A DNA stretch of 64,000 nucleotides, taken from Symbiodinium natans. Taxonomy: Eukaryota; Sar; Dinophyceae; Suessiales; Symbiodiniaceae. Below, one piece after another: positions 1 through 12,664 of the stretch. The stretch is taken from the NCBI GenBank assembly GCA_905221605.1, contig CAJNDS010002266.1:124001-188000 (forward strand). Direction: 5' to 3'. Under the pieces are notes generated by a model. That model saw only the letters and a list, made by a program, of their open reading frames with translations. It had not been told where the DNA came from and made no database searches. The translations under genes were made by a program, and so were the position numbers. Position 1 is the stretch's first letter; each line of letters begins with the position of its first letter.

Positions 1-1080
1 CCGACTCCTATATTCTGCAGCTCAGGTTCATTGACCAACAGGCAGACACGGAGAAGGCTGTAGAGGCCTGGTGCAGGGTTGTAGCTTTTGGGTTTTTTTG
101 GAGTTTGGGGTTTTTTGCTTGAGGCTTCCGGCGTGGAGGGGGATTCTAGGTGATTCTAGGTATTGGGGCCCTGAGGATTTCGGATTTCGGATTTCAGGTT
201 CGGCTTGCGCGTCTCGGTTCCAGTAAGGATGCTCAAAGGATGCTGCCGGCCCTGATTCTGAATGGGGCGGGTCTGCGCAACAGCAAAGCAGCAAAATGCA
301 GTCCAAGACACCTCCATGCCGCGATCTGCACCTGGCAGGGCAGTGTGTAGACAACCATCGAGACATGCGCTGCAAGAACTCACCGGCAAGGACGATTAGC
401 CCTGTAAGCCCAAGGACGTGTCGAGCGTTTTCGTGCCTTGGCCTCCGGCGTCTTCCAAGTAGTTCCTCTGTGAGCCTGTCCGAGGCTTTGGATCAAGATC
501 ATTCAGGGGGGGCGGGGGGTGAGGGGGGGAGGGTTCTCAAATTTTGGGGGGGGGGGGGGGGGGGGGGGTGTGGTGTCTAGGGTTTCTGGACCTCTGGATT
601 ACTATGAAGGTGCAAGTGCTGCAGGCTGGGCTCGGAAGTCGTTAGAAGGGGAGCGGTTGCCATTCAGCCGTGATGGCTGAGAAGTCGGAAGTTTGGCTTC
701 CCTCGTTGTGGTGCTTCTTGAATCCTGGGTCCTGTGGCATATCCGTGCGTTGATCCTTCTGGTCAGCTCCTCACCAGGAGCTGCGTGATGCTCATGGAGT
801 CTTCTTGGGAGACGTGTCATCCGTGTGCCGTGCTCGACTGGAACGTGCTGAGTTCTTAGGTTTAGGGGGCATCGGCTTGTTTCTGGAGTGCTTGGCCGGG
901 CAATTGAAGCGCGTCCCCGTTACCTTCATGCAGTACATGTGAGGATTTGTACCACCGGACGCCCGACACAACAGAAACTAGAATTCAAAGGTCCACGTTA
1001 CCTTTATCGCGGAAGTTACGGCATTCCGACCGGCGATAACCATAACAAACTGAAGCTTGAAAAGAACCCAGACCCCCCGC
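1..1080. other. No supported gene; poly-G run
   Basis: Mostly unique sequence with a 23-base poly-G run at 546-568. Downstream exons of the POT-like gene would be expected here on the minus strand, but I could not support any. Confidence 0.4.
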
Positions 1081-1868
1081 CTTGGAGCGTGTAGTAGCAC
1101 AGCCGTTCGCACATCTCCACGACCAGGATGAAGGAGCAGACGGTGAAGAGCTTGTTCGTCCTGCTGTGGATGTATTGGCTGATCCAAGTTGTGGGTTCTT
1201 TTCTGGCTCCCGACAAAAGAACCCAAGAAAGGCTCATAAACCTAAACCGCTAACAAGCCCCTCAGCCCCATAAGCCTTAAACTCACCCTCCCCGCAACCC
1301 TGAACCCTAGACCCCTTAAAGCCTTAGCCCCAAACCCTAAACTCGCGCCCCCCCTCCGCCACCCTGAACCCTGAATCCTGAAACCTGAACCCTAAACCCT
1401 AAACGCCAAACCCTAAACCCTAAACCTCCCCTCTCCCCCCCAATATTCTCAAGCATGAAGGAGCATCAAGAACTCACAAAGCACCCGGAGGTGATCGACG
1501 GCGCTTTGCAGGGCTTAGGGTTTAGGGTCTAGGGTTCAGGGTTTGAGGGTTTAGCGTCTATAGTGTATCTATAAAATCTATAGTCTCCCCTGAACCCTCA
1601 AGACCCAGACCCTGCCAGCATTAAGCTTGACAGCGCGCAGCGGAATTTTAGGGGAGCCCTCTCAGCAGAATATGTGCCTCCAAGGAAGAAGGCCATAGGG
1701 TTGGATTGAGTTTTTGGGAGCTGACGGCTTCGGGGTCCCTAAGCCCTAAGCCCTAAGCCCTAAGCCCTAAGCCCTAAACCCTAAACCCTAAACCCTGAAC
1801 CCGAAACCCGTGGTGGACCTCTTCGGAGGCTCAGCAAGCTCTGCCTCCTCGTCATCATGAGGCTGGTC
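1081..1868 (-). CDS. Partial split gene, exon like POT-family transporter TM1
   Basis: Four minus-strand exons, in sense order: 1868-1808, 1677-1611, 1503-1455 and 1150-1081. The first three join in frame (phases 0>1, 2>2, 1>0) across introns of 130 and 107 nt; 1503-1455 uses a GC donor. The last exon reads FILVVEMCERLCYYTLQ, which resembles the first transmembrane helix and ExxER-type motif of proton-coupled oligopeptide transporters (POT/PTR2, SLC15), membrane carriers of di- and tripeptides. Its acceptor at 1151 is phase-compatible but not certain, because a longer 5' end also stays open. The upstream exons (acidic DDEEAELAEPPKRSTT, then a hydrophobic stretch) are not typical of POT, so two genes may have been joined. 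The donor is GC (CAAG|GC). Downstream exons should lie left of 1080 but none was identified. The chain is reasonable evidence; the family call is inference from one short exon. Confidence 0.4.
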
Positions 1869-2650
1869 CTTGTGGCGTGCTGGAGCTCAGGCTTCGGGCT
1901 TACGAGGAGTTGCAGATTGATGTTGGGATTCTGGGCCCTCTTTTCCGCTAATACGGCCTCTCACACACGCACATGCGACCTAGATCTCCCATATAGAAGG
2001 CCCTTCTTGAAAAGCCCAGGTGTTTCGGTAGGTTTCTATGAGAAGACGCAGCAACCTAAACCTCACAAGCCCTATGAGTTCGTCCATGCGCCCTATAAGC
2101 ACTCAACGTCTCAAAACCCTTCCGGCTTGGCATCCTCCATGGAGATCACGGATGGCGGCCCTCAAACTCCCACGCGCTCGGCGCGAGGCATGGCTCCGTT
2201 TTCTATGGGGGGGGGGGGGAACACGCCCCAAAATCCGATGAGGCCCCTCAGTTGGGCCTATATAAGAGGCCTTTTACCCTCATCAGCCCTTAGCCGCATC
2301 AACTCTTAACCTGAAACCCAAAACCTGCTTGTTGCAGATTGCCTCAGAATCGCATATGGGGGTGTCTATAGTTATAGCGTGCAGAAAAGGCGTTGGCCTC
2401 TGAAGGCAAGTTTCGAGCCGGGTGCACACCATTGTGGTTACGATCAAGAGCCTTATAAGCCTAAACCCTAAACCCCAAAACCCCAAAAACCCCTGGACTC
2501 GTATGTGGCTGGACTGACATCAGCTCTTCCAGAGGCAAAATACCAGCAGCAGACATACATGCCTAGGGTTTAGGATTTAGGGTGAAACACCTTACCTCCA
2601 AACCCCTAGAGCCAAAAACCTGCAAAAGGGCCAGGCCATGACACCATCAC

Positions 2651-2707
2651 TGATACAAGCACCGGGCATCAAGGATCTGCACGCTGGCAAACTTGAAGCC
2701 CAAATCC
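2651..2707 (-). CDS. Single exon, unknown protein
   Basis: Island of 57 nt with an AG acceptor at its right end and a GTGATG donor at its left end. It reads DLGFKFASVQILDARCLY (phase 1 in, 2 out). No family recognised. It lies upstream, in the minus sense, of the 1081-1868 exons but is not phase-compatible with exon 1868-1808, so another exon would be needed between them. A plus-strand reading of the same island, ending before GTAAGT, is also open and was considered second best. Confidence 0.3.
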
Positions 2708-3429
2708 CTCAAAGTCACGGGGGAGTTGGGGTAAGTAGAGGGTGTAGGACATTTAGAGCGTAGCCTTCTAACCTTATCGCCTCTTGATTCGTCACGCCTC
2801 GAGAGAGGGATCTTATCTGCTCTTGGAACAATAACTTTGATCTGTGCTCTTTTGGGGTTTGGCTCCTGTCACTACATAGAAACCAAACCAAAGACGCCAT
2901 ATTACGTGAATGCACCCGTGAAACCCTAAAACACCAACCCCTAAACCCTAACCCTCTAAAGCCACAAACCGAGAAAATCAAAAGCATCAACAAAAAGTGA
3001 AGCCCGCAACAGGGCCTGCCTGCGTTCTGCAGGATGCGCGCCCTCGGCGTGCTTTTTTCTTGCTTCGACTGACTGGGAATTCCCCCCTGGAACCCCAAAA
3101 CCCTAAACCCTTCCCCGGCCCCATGTCCCTGTATATTGTGTGCACAAAGCCTCGTGCGGGCTCATCAGTTGGTATCGTGCATCTGCGGCCTTAGGGTTGA
3201 GGCAGGTCGGTACCAAGTCTCCTTATCCTCCACACTCCGATTGCTCGGCTTTGGTCCCGAGAATATATTTTGGGGCTCCCAGACTCGCCGTTAACCCTTA
3301 CCAGAAGAACCCCTGATCACGAAGCCCAAGAAGCCCATAAGGCCCCAGGAAACCCCACCCCGCAGGCCACGACCCTAACAACCCCCCCCCCCCCCCCCCC
3401 CAGCACCCGCCCCTCCAACTACGTAAACC

Positions 3430-3592
3430 CACCCTAAACCCTAAACCCTAAACCCTAAACCCTAAACCCTGAACCCTGAACCCTAAACCCTAAACCCTAA
3501 ACCCTAAACCCTAAACCCTAAAGCCTAAAGCCTAAAGCCTAAACCCTAAACCCTAAACCCTAAACCCTAAACCCTAAACCCTAAACCCCAAC
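3430..3592. repeat. CCCTAAA tract
   Basis: About 22 units with CCCTGAA and CCTAAAG variants. Ends at the donor of exon 3648-3593 (minus). Confidence 0.9.
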
Positions 3593-6500
3593 CCGGCGAT
3601 GTCTCTGAGAGAATCTCGGCGCCCGCGCTCTCCAAGACGTTGAAGATCCTTCAATTGAAGGAACGAGTCGAAACCATGAGTTCATGGGGGTTTCGGGTTT
3701 AGGGTTTAGGGTTTAGAGTTTAGGCGGTTTAGGTTGTGGGGGCTGTAAGATTTTCGAGCCCCCCTGCGCAAACCCCAAGGTTTCAAAAAGCCCACACCCG
3801 AGGAGGAATCTAAAGCCATTCGAGAGCTTCGGTTTAAGGGGAACTGCGCCATGGCGCTTCGGCCTGAGGTTTGGGGTTTACGGTTCGGATTTAGGGTTTA
3901 GGGTTTAGGGTTTGGGTTTAGGGTTTAGGGTTTGGGCTTTAGGGTTTAGGGTTTAGGGTTTGGGGTTTAGGGTTTAGGGTTTGGGGTTTAGGGTTCAGGG
4001 TTCGGATTTAGGGTTTTAGGATCCTAGGGTTTCAGGGTGCAGGGGTGGAGATACGATGCTCAAAAGAGTGGCATGAGCCAAGGCTTGTCTGGTGGAGAGC
4101 TGAAGCCGAACGTGGCCGTACTCAAATGTAGGGCTTAGGTTTAGGGACCTATTTACCCTAAGCCCTAAGCCCTAAGCCCTAAGCCCTAAGCCCTAAGCCC
4201 TAAGCCCTAAACCCAAAACCCTGAACCCCAAACCCTCTGCAATGGAGTGAAGTTCTGAGCTGGGGGCCTCGAAAGCTTTAGGTTTCGGGATTTGGCTTTC
4301 GCCTGGACGAGGTACGTCTCCATGCTGTCCAGAAGAGTGGCGCTATCTGAGCCAGAGTGCAGCTGTTGGCATTTCTGTTTGAAGTTGGGTGGCAACTTTA
4401 GGGTCCATGGGTAGGGTTTTCACAAGGGCTTATAGGGCTTTGGCTTCGAGATTTGGGCTTTCGGGTTCCGGGTTTGGGCGCTGTAGGGATCGCATGCGCC
4501 ACGGCTTTAGAGTTCGTGAGCCCCCTGGTGTCAGAGCCCTCTCGAGCTGACAGCGCTGAGTGCTCTATCGCGGTGGCACATCTTGCAAGCTGAAGAGCTT
4601 GGTTTAGGGTTTAGGGTTTAGGGTTTAGGGTTTAGGGTTTAGGGTTTAGGGTTAAGGGTTAAGGGTTAAGGGTTTAGGGTTTAGGGTTTAGGGTTTCGGG
4701 TTTAGGGAGTCCACAATCACTCTCCACTATACTGGTTGTCCAAATGACGGACGACACCGGTTGCAGCCTCCGACAATCGAGGTTGAGCTTCTTTGGAGCC
4801 CTCCAGCCCTAAGCAAGTAAAACGCCAACCCAAATAACCCCAAGGATGACTTGGCCCTAAACCTCAAACCCTAAAAGCTAGACCACCCTAAACCCTAGAC
4901 CCTACACCCTAAACCCTAACTCTAAACCTTAAGCCCTAAACCCTCCTCTGACACGCCCAGCTGCTCGATGTCCACTCGGAAACAGCTGCCCTGCCCTGCA
5001 TGGCAAAGTTTCGGCTCTATGCGGTCTGTCGGGTTTCGGGGCTTGGGGTTTAGGGTCGGCTTAGGGTTTGGGGGGAGAGAGAGAGCGAGAAAGAGAGAGC
5101 GAGACGCCCTGGACTAGATCCTCAGTTCGTCTCAATCTCCTGGTCTGACACTCGAATTTTTCCACATCTTCAGTTCCATGCTGCGCCTGCCGCGCCCCAC
5201 CCAGAAGCGTCAGCTGCTCCACGAGGGAGCGAGCCTATCCAGGGAGCAACAGCCGCCACAGATGACAGGAAAGCAGCCAATTGGAACGAAGAAAGAAACC
5301 CACGGCCCTAGGCTCCGGACCCTAAACTGCCCTCAGGAGTTTACAGGGCTTAGTAGAGGGTCTCCGCATGCTGGGGATACCCCAACATCAGCACTTACAC
5401 ATCTGAAGAGTGTCGGACCCAGAGGAAGCGTCTGCCTGCCTCGGAGACTTCTTGGAAGATGGCGCCTGGGCTGGGCAGGCTGGGGGGCCATTGCATGTGG
5501 GTCGGTCAATCAGTGCATTTTCCTCTGCACCCAAAGCCCGCTCCGACCCTAACCCTAAACCCCAAGCCCTAAACCCTAAACCCTAAACCCTAAACCCTAA
5601 ACCCTAAACCCTAAACCCTAAACCCTAAACCCCCAAAACCCAAAACGGGTTTCTTTTCAACCTGCACCGTCGGCGCTTCCCCAAGCAGAGGAAGTAGGGA
5701 CTAAGCGTGGCTGCTTTCCGTCCTGAAAAATCCATAGGCGCCGAATCGCCACACACTCATTGAGGGTTTAGGGTTCAGGGTTTAGGGTTTGCAGGCTTAC
5801 CTAACCCTACACCCTTCAAACCCTAACCATAAGCCCTAAGCCCTAAGCTCTAAGCCCTAAGCCCTAAACCCTAAACCTAAGCCCCAAGCCCCAAGCCCCA
5901 AACCCCAAACCCCTAAACCCTAAACCCTCCCTAACCCTACACCCCTGAAAACCCTAAACTCCAGGCACTTGAAACCCTGGGAGCAGCGCAGTAGAGGCGA
6001 TCCTGTCTTTGTAACAGCATGGCCAAGGTCTCCTTCAGACGTCTGCTTGAGGTAGGGCTGAGGGCTGAGGGCTGAGGGTTGAGGGTTTGGGGTTTGGGGT
6101 TTAGGGTTTAGGGCCCAAAGGGTGCTGGAGGTAGCGGAGTGTGGAAGGAGGCAGGGGAGGGAAAGGAAAGGCTTCAAGCAGTCTTTTTAAGTCACAATCC
6201 CTCGCTGACATTCCTGGGAGGCCAGGCTCCCTTTGTCAGGCCGTGTGGGTTCTCGTGGTCGTCTTCTGCAAGCAGGGTGAACTACGGCCAGCTGAGGGGG
6301 ATCCAGGCTTCACGTCTCCCTCAGCTTCGCTTCCACTGGCATATGAAGCCACTAGACACTGCAAACTCCCCAAAACCCCAACACCCCGAAACCCCAAACC
6401 CCAAACAACCCACCGCAAGCGTGACTGGTCCCCCAGGAGGAGGCCAAAGACCAGCAGAACGACCTGGCGCTGCAGTGAGCAAGGGATTCTTGGGTTCAGG

Positions 6501-7502
6501 GTCTAGGATTTAGGGTGTCGGCAGGCTGGATATATGGCAATCCTGCGCAGTATAGCTACTTCTTATGTGCCCCAGGCCATGAAATCTAGGTCCACGCGTT
6601 CAAGCCGGCCTTCATCAAGATATAGGTTTCCGAGACTGCCCTGCGGTCCCTGAACACCGCGTGGTTCAAACATGCCGGGGGGAACTGCAAAGGCATTCTG
6701 GGTGAACTGCGTCATGTCATCCTGTACCAATCGCAGGCAAAACGTGCTCTTTTGGGATCACCCGGATGTTTACAGCCCTACTCGTGGGACAACTCTGGGA
6801 CCTCAGACCTCTGACTCGCTAAAGGTTTAGGTTTAGGGTTTAGGGTTTAGGGTTTAGGGTTTAGGGTTTAGGGTTTAGGGTTTAGGGTTTAGGGTTTAGG
6901 GTTTAGGGTTTCGGGTTTGGGGTTTCGGGGTTTACTACGTATGCCCTTCAGCTTTGGAAGCCTTGCGTTGACTGACTTAAGCTCCAGCGCAGAAAGACGC
7001 AAAGTTCTCCCCACCAGCCCGGAGCAACTGTTACATGCCCTTTCAATCTCCAACATCCCAAAACCCTATAAGCCCTAAGTCCAAAAAACCGTAGAATTAA
7101 AACCTACAAACCCCACAGACCCTAAAAACTGTATGCGCCCGAATACACCATATAAACCCTATTGAACGTATAAACCGTAAAGCCGTGTAAACCGTAGAAA
7201 CCCCACAAACCCTATAACCCTCTACGCCCGAAAAAACCCTTCAAGCCCTATACGCCCTATAAACCCTGATGATTTACATCATCGAAATCGCAATTGCGTA
7301 GGCTATGATTGTGGGATTCGGGTTTAGGGTGCTAGGTAACCCCTAAACCCCAAACCCTAAACCCCAAACCCTAAACCCCAAACCCTAAACCCTAAACCCG
7401 AAACCCGCAGCTTCGAGTCGGCTCCCATGTGCATCCCAGGGTCCTTCAGCACCTCCTGCGCCGGAGTTGCCATCAGGCTACGGAGTCCTTCCGAAAGTGG
7501 GC
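3593..7502 (-). CDS. Split gene of unknown function, six phase-compatible exons
   Basis: Sense-order exons: 7502-7405 (phase 2>0), 6045-5976 (0>1), 5722-5662 (2>2), 5025-4953 (1>0), 4589-4538 (0>1) and 3648-3593 (2>0). Every junction keeps frame. The clearest exon, 7502-7405, reads PLSEGLRSLMATPAQEVLKD and onward, with a CAG acceptor and a donor that runs straight into GTTTCGGGTTTAGGG. Exon 6045-5976 reads QTSEGDLGHAVTKTGSPLLR; exon 5722-5662 has a TTTTTCAG acceptor. Introns carry TTTAGGG-type repeat at their sense 5' ends and CCCTAAA-type repeat before the acceptors. The last three exons are weaker because their complementary strand is also open. No domain was recognised, and both ends of the gene are missing. 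Confidence 0.38.
3885..4015. repeat. TTTAGGG tract, degenerate
   Basis: TTTAGGG mixed with TTTGGGG and TTCGGAT variants. Confidence 0.85.
4602..4706. repeat. TTTAGGG tract
   Basis: About 13 units, including three consecutive TTAAGGG variants in the middle. Confidence 0.9.
6825..6915. repeat. TTTAGGG tract
   Basis: About 12 near-perfect units ending in TTTCGGG variants. Confidence 0.9.
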
Positions 7503-8323
7503 CTGAGGGACTCGAAGACGTGGGTTTAGGGTTTAGGGTTTGGGGGTTTGGGGGTCTGGGGGTTTAGGGGTTTAGGGTTTAGGGTTTGGGGTTTAGGGGG
7601 TCTCGCGTCAACTGTAGCTGGTAAGAATCACGACCCGAACCCCAATTGTCCTCCATGGTGCGCTGACCAATACGAGGTATACGGGCTAGGGTTGAAAATT
7701 TATCTTGTGTCGCCTGCTGCCGCCGAAGCTCGCACCACTTGTACCCAAAACAAGACGAAGCCTCCACAAAACTAACAATCAAACGAAGCGCGGCCACAGG
7801 CACAGAACAAAAGTCCACCGATACTCCCACAGACCAACGCTTGCACCATGATGGTCCTTGGCAAAGGCAACTAGGCTTTGAGGCTTTCTTGTGCACTTCT
7901 CAGCTCTGGAAGCCCCAAACCCTGAACCCCCAAGCCACAGCTCGTCTGGGCTTATTACGAACAGATGCAGCTACACGGGCTTGGTTTCGCTTAAACCACC
8001 TCCCAGCCAAGACCATTTGGGATGTGGGGATTGGGGTGATGCAGCCAGGCTTCATGATTCCGTGCCCGAACCTCCGGAGAAAAGTGCCTGTTCAAACCCT
8101 GAACCCTATGCGCCATTGCGATCGTGTGCTGGGCGCCATGATGCTCTGAGAGCCTGATGTGGTTATAAGGCATTAGCTTAGGGGTTCTCGGCGCAGACCA
8201 GGGGCTGCCAGGAGCACGGGGTCTTGCGTACTTCAGTCCTGAAGCAACTGACAGCAACAATTAACCCAAGACCGAACCTCCAGAACCCCCCATACACCCT
8301 GCACCCCGAATCCCCCCCCCTAC

Positions 8324-8383
8324 ATCGACTCAAAACTCGTGCTCCCGAGGCTCGCAAAGGCTTTTTGCAGCTCAGCTCGGGAC
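8324..8383 (-). CDS. Single exon, unknown protein
   Basis: Island of 60 nt with acceptor TTCGCAG and donor GTAGGG. It reads SRAELQKAFASLGSTSFES (phase 1 in, 2 out). In the minus sense the upstream flank is CCCTAAA-type, as expected before an exon. The composition looks helical and coding, but no family is recognised. The neighbouring exon 7502-7405 is not phase-compatible, so at least one exon between them is missing or this belongs to another gene. Confidence 0.38.
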
Positions 8384-9725
8384 CTGCGAAGAGGTTGGGT
8401 GTTTAGGGTTTGGGCCTTGCAGGGTTTAGGGTTCAGGGTTCAGGGTTTAGGGTTTAGGGTTTCAGGTTTTAGGGTTCAGACCTTACAGGGTTTAGTCGGT
8501 CTTGGGCAACTTGGGCGCGCTGTATGGGGGCACAGGCTGCTGTGGTGCTTTTGGGCCGGACCTCAGGCTATACCATGGTGACTCACTGACCTTCTGCAGT
8601 TAGGGTTTAGGGTTTGGGGTTTAGGGGTTGGGGTTCAAAACAGACTTTCAATAGGCGGCATTTAATCACCATGAATCGAGTCAATGTGACACACTTGGCC
8701 CCAAATTCGGGAACTTTCTTGGGGTACGTACACAAAAAGAGAGACTCGGCCAGTCCTTCTTGCAGGTGTCTGGATGCCATCCGCTGTGGCACGACCTGCC
8801 CGCGCGCTCGGCATCAATCCCACATCTCAACCCTAAGCACCGAAACCATAAGCCCAAAACCCGGGTTTAGGGTTTAGGGTTTAGGTTTTAGGGTTTAGGG
8901 TTTAGGGCTAAAGCCCTTACCTTCCAACCCCTCTAAGCCCAAAACCTTTGGAAGCCCCAAACAAGAGCAACCCCCTCGGAGCTAAACCGTGTAAGCCAAG
9001 CCGCTCCGTCACAATTGTCCCGGAAGCAACTTTCGTGGTCGGGATGGGTCTGGGGTTACATCGAAAACCCGAAACCCTGAACCCTAAAATATGTAAAATG
9101 ATAGCCTTTTGAGGGTTGTGGGCTTCTGTTTTTAACATACTTTGGGGTTCCATGTAAAACCTCAACAGACCTTGGCCCTGCTCATGTGTAACGTGCTGCA
9201 CATCCAAACGTGCTTTGGAAGATCGTGGTGCAAATTTTCTGCATCCCCCCCGAGACAAGAGTGACCATAATTCAGATATACATGGTGTGTAGATATATAA
9301 CTATGCATATGGGGGTTTACGATACCTTATTAGGGTTCTTAGTACAGACTATTACTATTTGGGGGGGTCTACTATTAGGGTCCCTCATTATCATCCCATA
9401 TTATTCCTGTAGTCAAACACAGTATATCTTCATAGTAAAATGTCAGCAGGGCAGCGACTGGAGGTTTCAATCTCAGCCCCCCTGTGTTGGAGTTTCAAGC
9501 TTCCAAGAACCTATTTGGCCGCGGCTCACCCGTTTTTTTCCTGGCAAAATGTTGTCCCCTTTGGAGGCCTCTAGTACTGCATTTTCCTGATGGTCCAGGG
9601 CCTGTCTAGGATGTAAAGATTAGCTGCAGCAGGTAGTCAGCTAAGGCCCTCCCCTGGACCCTCCAGCGAGAACTCTGAGCCAGCGGCAATGTTTGGCCTT
9701 TCGACCGGCTGGAACCTTCAGATGA

Positions 9726-10055
9726 GGATGGTCACTCGAGATTTGGCGTCTCTCCAAGCAGCAAGAAACCCCAGCCCTACTCGCAGGACCCGCAGACCCC
9801 CTTCCCGCTCCTTCCCCCTGCAAAAACTTGCCAGAAGAGGCCCCCGTAAGAAGAGGAGGACCACGAGAAACTCTGACGATCACTTACACTATGGAGGAGT
9901 CTTTGGGGCAGAGGCTCCGGAGCTTGTTCGCAGCGCTGTCGCAGGATTTCACTCCAAGAACGGGAAAAGCACCGAGGCCGTTACCAGAAGAGAGGCGGCC
10001 ACGGCGCCTGTCAAACACTGACGCCGGGCCTTCAAACGCAACGCTGTGGGATTAA
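9726..10055 (+). CDS. Open frame of about 109 codons, hypothetical
   Basis: Frame open from just after a stop at 9723 to TAA at 10053. The first ATG, at 9891, gives 54 residues beginning MEESLGQRLRSLFAALSQDF, followed by a Pro/Arg-rich tail. The segment is free of telomere-like repeat and its amino-acid mix looks coding rather than repeat-derived. No domain is recognised. Two overlapping frames are also open here, as is usual in GC-rich DNA. It could be an exon, a remnant of a retroelement ORF, or chance. Confidence 0.25.
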   Translation, partial: GWSLEIWRLSKQQETPALLAGPADPLPAPSPCKNLPEEAPVRRGGPRETLTITYTMEESLGQRLRSLFAALSQDFTPRTGKAPRPLPEERRPRRLSNTDAGPSNATLWD

Positions 10056-10852
10056 ATGTGGGTTTTGGGGTTCCCGGGCTGCAAGATCTGAGCACCAAAG
10101 CTAGGGATTTGCCATGAGGCTCCATAGGCCCGACTCTTTCAAGATTCCCCAACTACCTTCCGTGTGGGCCCCGACTGTCTCTACTAAAAAACAAGCACAA
10201 CCCGTCACGATGTGGGGCTTTGGTGGGGTTTGGGTTGTAGGGTTTAGGGAAACGCCTTCCGTCAGAAAACCCATCTGACATGCTTCTCCAAACCCCTTCA
10301 TTCGTGTGGGCTTATGTCGCCAAAAAACACCGAGTTCTGAGCAGGGAAGTAATTGGGCACCTCTTGTATCCCTACTACATATTTCTGTAGGGGAATAATC
10401 TCCTATAAAAGCTCGTACCCAGCATGCGGGCACAGGCCTATTCCCAAATCCCAGGAGACCTCTGAACCCTAGGCCCCGGTGACCCGGGAGTGCCCTAATT
10501 TTAATTACACCATCGGGCATCGGGTAGAAGGGAACCTATCCCTGCCCCAAAGTATTCTACCGAACATCTAAGCCTAGTACCCCAAGCCCGGAAGCCATGT
10601 TGCCCTAGATCCTGAAAACTCTAAACCCTAAACAACAAGCTCTAAACCCTAAACGTTTCTAAATCCTAAACAAGAAACTCTAAACCCTAAACCCTACAAA
10701 CGCTACAAACCCAATAAACCCTGTAAACCCTGCAAACCCTGTAAACCCTGCAAACCCTATAAACCCTATAAACCCTATAAACCCTTTAAACCCTATAAAC
10801 CCTACAGACCCTATAAACCCTAAACTCTATAGACCCTAAACCCGAAGTTCAC

Positions 10853-10941
10853 CCGAGAGGTGCCAGCCGAAGTCCCCCCCGGCCTCTCGGGATACCCGTG
10901 GTAAGGGGGCCACTGCGGCTTTGGCGGTGGCATCCTTGTGG
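10853..10941 (-). CDS. Single exon, proline-rich protein
   Basis: Minus-strand exon with a CCCGAAG acceptor and a GTGAAC donor; a second possible donor at 10841 runs directly into GTTTAGGG. It encodes a Pro/Trp/Tyr-rich stretch including MPPPKPQWPPYHGYPERPGG. Repeat orientation on both flanks fits the intron rule described in the findings. Proline-rich segments of this kind are common linkers in RNA-binding or surface proteins, so no function can be assigned. Confidence 0.33.
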
Positions 10942-12664
10942 CTTCGGGGTGTAGGCTTTAGGGTTTAGGGTTTACGGTTTAGGGTTTAGGGATCCCCTGA
11001 ATCCGCTGATCTCGGTAAGTTGGACCGTCGCTCATCGATATCTCTTGGAAATCATACGCAGGACCTTGACCTTGGCGACTTGTTCTCAGGAAGAGACATC
11101 CCAAACTCCGCAACAAATCTAGCTTTTAAACTACTCGTTTCTCGACACTTCAGACTGAGGTTTACAGTCTCTTCTCTTGACGCACGAGTCGCAAGCACCG
11201 AAGCCCTAAACCCCGTCTAGGCTTCATCCAGGCAGCATGGGAGGAGCAGGGCACATGAGCCGGCCGAAGCACAGCCGAAGATAGCTCCATGAAGACAGCT
11301 TCAAGTCCTAACAGTTCACCTTCAGCACCCGAAAACTGCTTCTCTTTGTTGTAGGTTACCTAAGAGGTTTCCTTCGAAGGTTCTACAGAAACAAGCTACA
11401 ACAGAGAAGTTTTTTTTTTTTTTTCGGGGGGGGGGGTTAGATTGTGGCGCGTTCGAAGCGTTTTGGGAGATGCAGATATTGCCATGACATCTCTGCACAT
11501 GATGGCTGCGCCGCTCGCAAGGGTGTACATCTGCATCAATCGCAAACTCCCACAACAACTCCTCGAAACCCACCCCAAGCCCCCTTTTAAACCCCCCAAA
11601 TCCCAAGCCCAAAGCCCTCAAGCCTTCCTTACAGGGCTGACCGCCTCAACAAGCCATGACACCAACATTCCAGTCTGCCAGGCGTTCCGTCTCAAGCCAT
11701 ACCCAGCCCATCATGCGAAAGGGCCACTAGGGCTTAGGTTTCGGCTTTCGGGGTTGGGTCTCAGTCTTTAGGGAATGTAGGGCTCTGAACAGAGAGCTTC
11801 GGGCTTAGAGTTTAAGCATACGGCTTGGAGAACCTTTCCTACTAAATGCTTAAGAACCCCGAAAAAACAAGAAATATTCTTCCTTATTCAGGGAAATATA
11901 GGGATTCGTAGCAGCCAGTTTTCTCTCCCGCATAGGTCTGGGCCGCAGGCAGGTCTGGCAACGGCGCTCTTCTTGCAAGGGCTGCTGGAGGTTTTGGTCA
12001 CCGAAACTGAACTTCCTAAATCGCCACAGAAGGGAACACAAAAGGGCAAACCCTTCGGTTCCAAGAATCACAAGCATGAACCAGCAACCCCTGCCGTCGG
12101 AATCCTGCTGATCGTGGCCGACACGTTCACGCAACTGCGTGCATGGTTTTTAAAGAAGCAACGCCACACGCACGCAGCCTGCCTAAGCCGCAGGATCACC
12201 CTGCGGACATGCGTATGCTGTGGCGTCACACGAATCTGTATGTTGAGCTGCTAGGGGCGAAGGTCCCCAAAACTCTAAGAACACTAGAGCCGCAGCTCTG
12301 AAACAGCCACCCCACAATCCCACCTAGCCCATCAAGTTGAGTAAAACTTGCTTCAACCCAAACCCAACAAGATTCAGGGCTTCGGGCTTCGGATTGGGGG
12401 CGAGGCGGGATTCATGATGTTCAAGGCTCCCCAAAATCCAAAATCCCAAAAAGTACTCTCGGGAGATGAGTAGCCTCCAACCAGGAAGCCAAGAGAGTGG
12501 CACCTCTCAGAAGTTGAAGTCCGGAATGTAAAGGCGAAAAGGCTCCTTAAGCTTGGGGGTTTAGGGCTCCTGAGGGTTTGGGATGTTAAGGCATCAACCC
12601 TGTAACCCCAAACCCCTAAACCCTAAACCCCTAAACCCCTTAACCCTTAAAGCTCAAACCCTAC
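10942..12664. other. No supported gene
   Basis: Unique sequence with few telomere-like units. A minus-strand island at about 11447-11543 (reads MYTLASGAAIMCRDVMAISA) and an overlapping plus-strand frame are both open; neither is convincing. Half copy of a small inverted repeat near 11841-11912. Confidence 0.3.
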
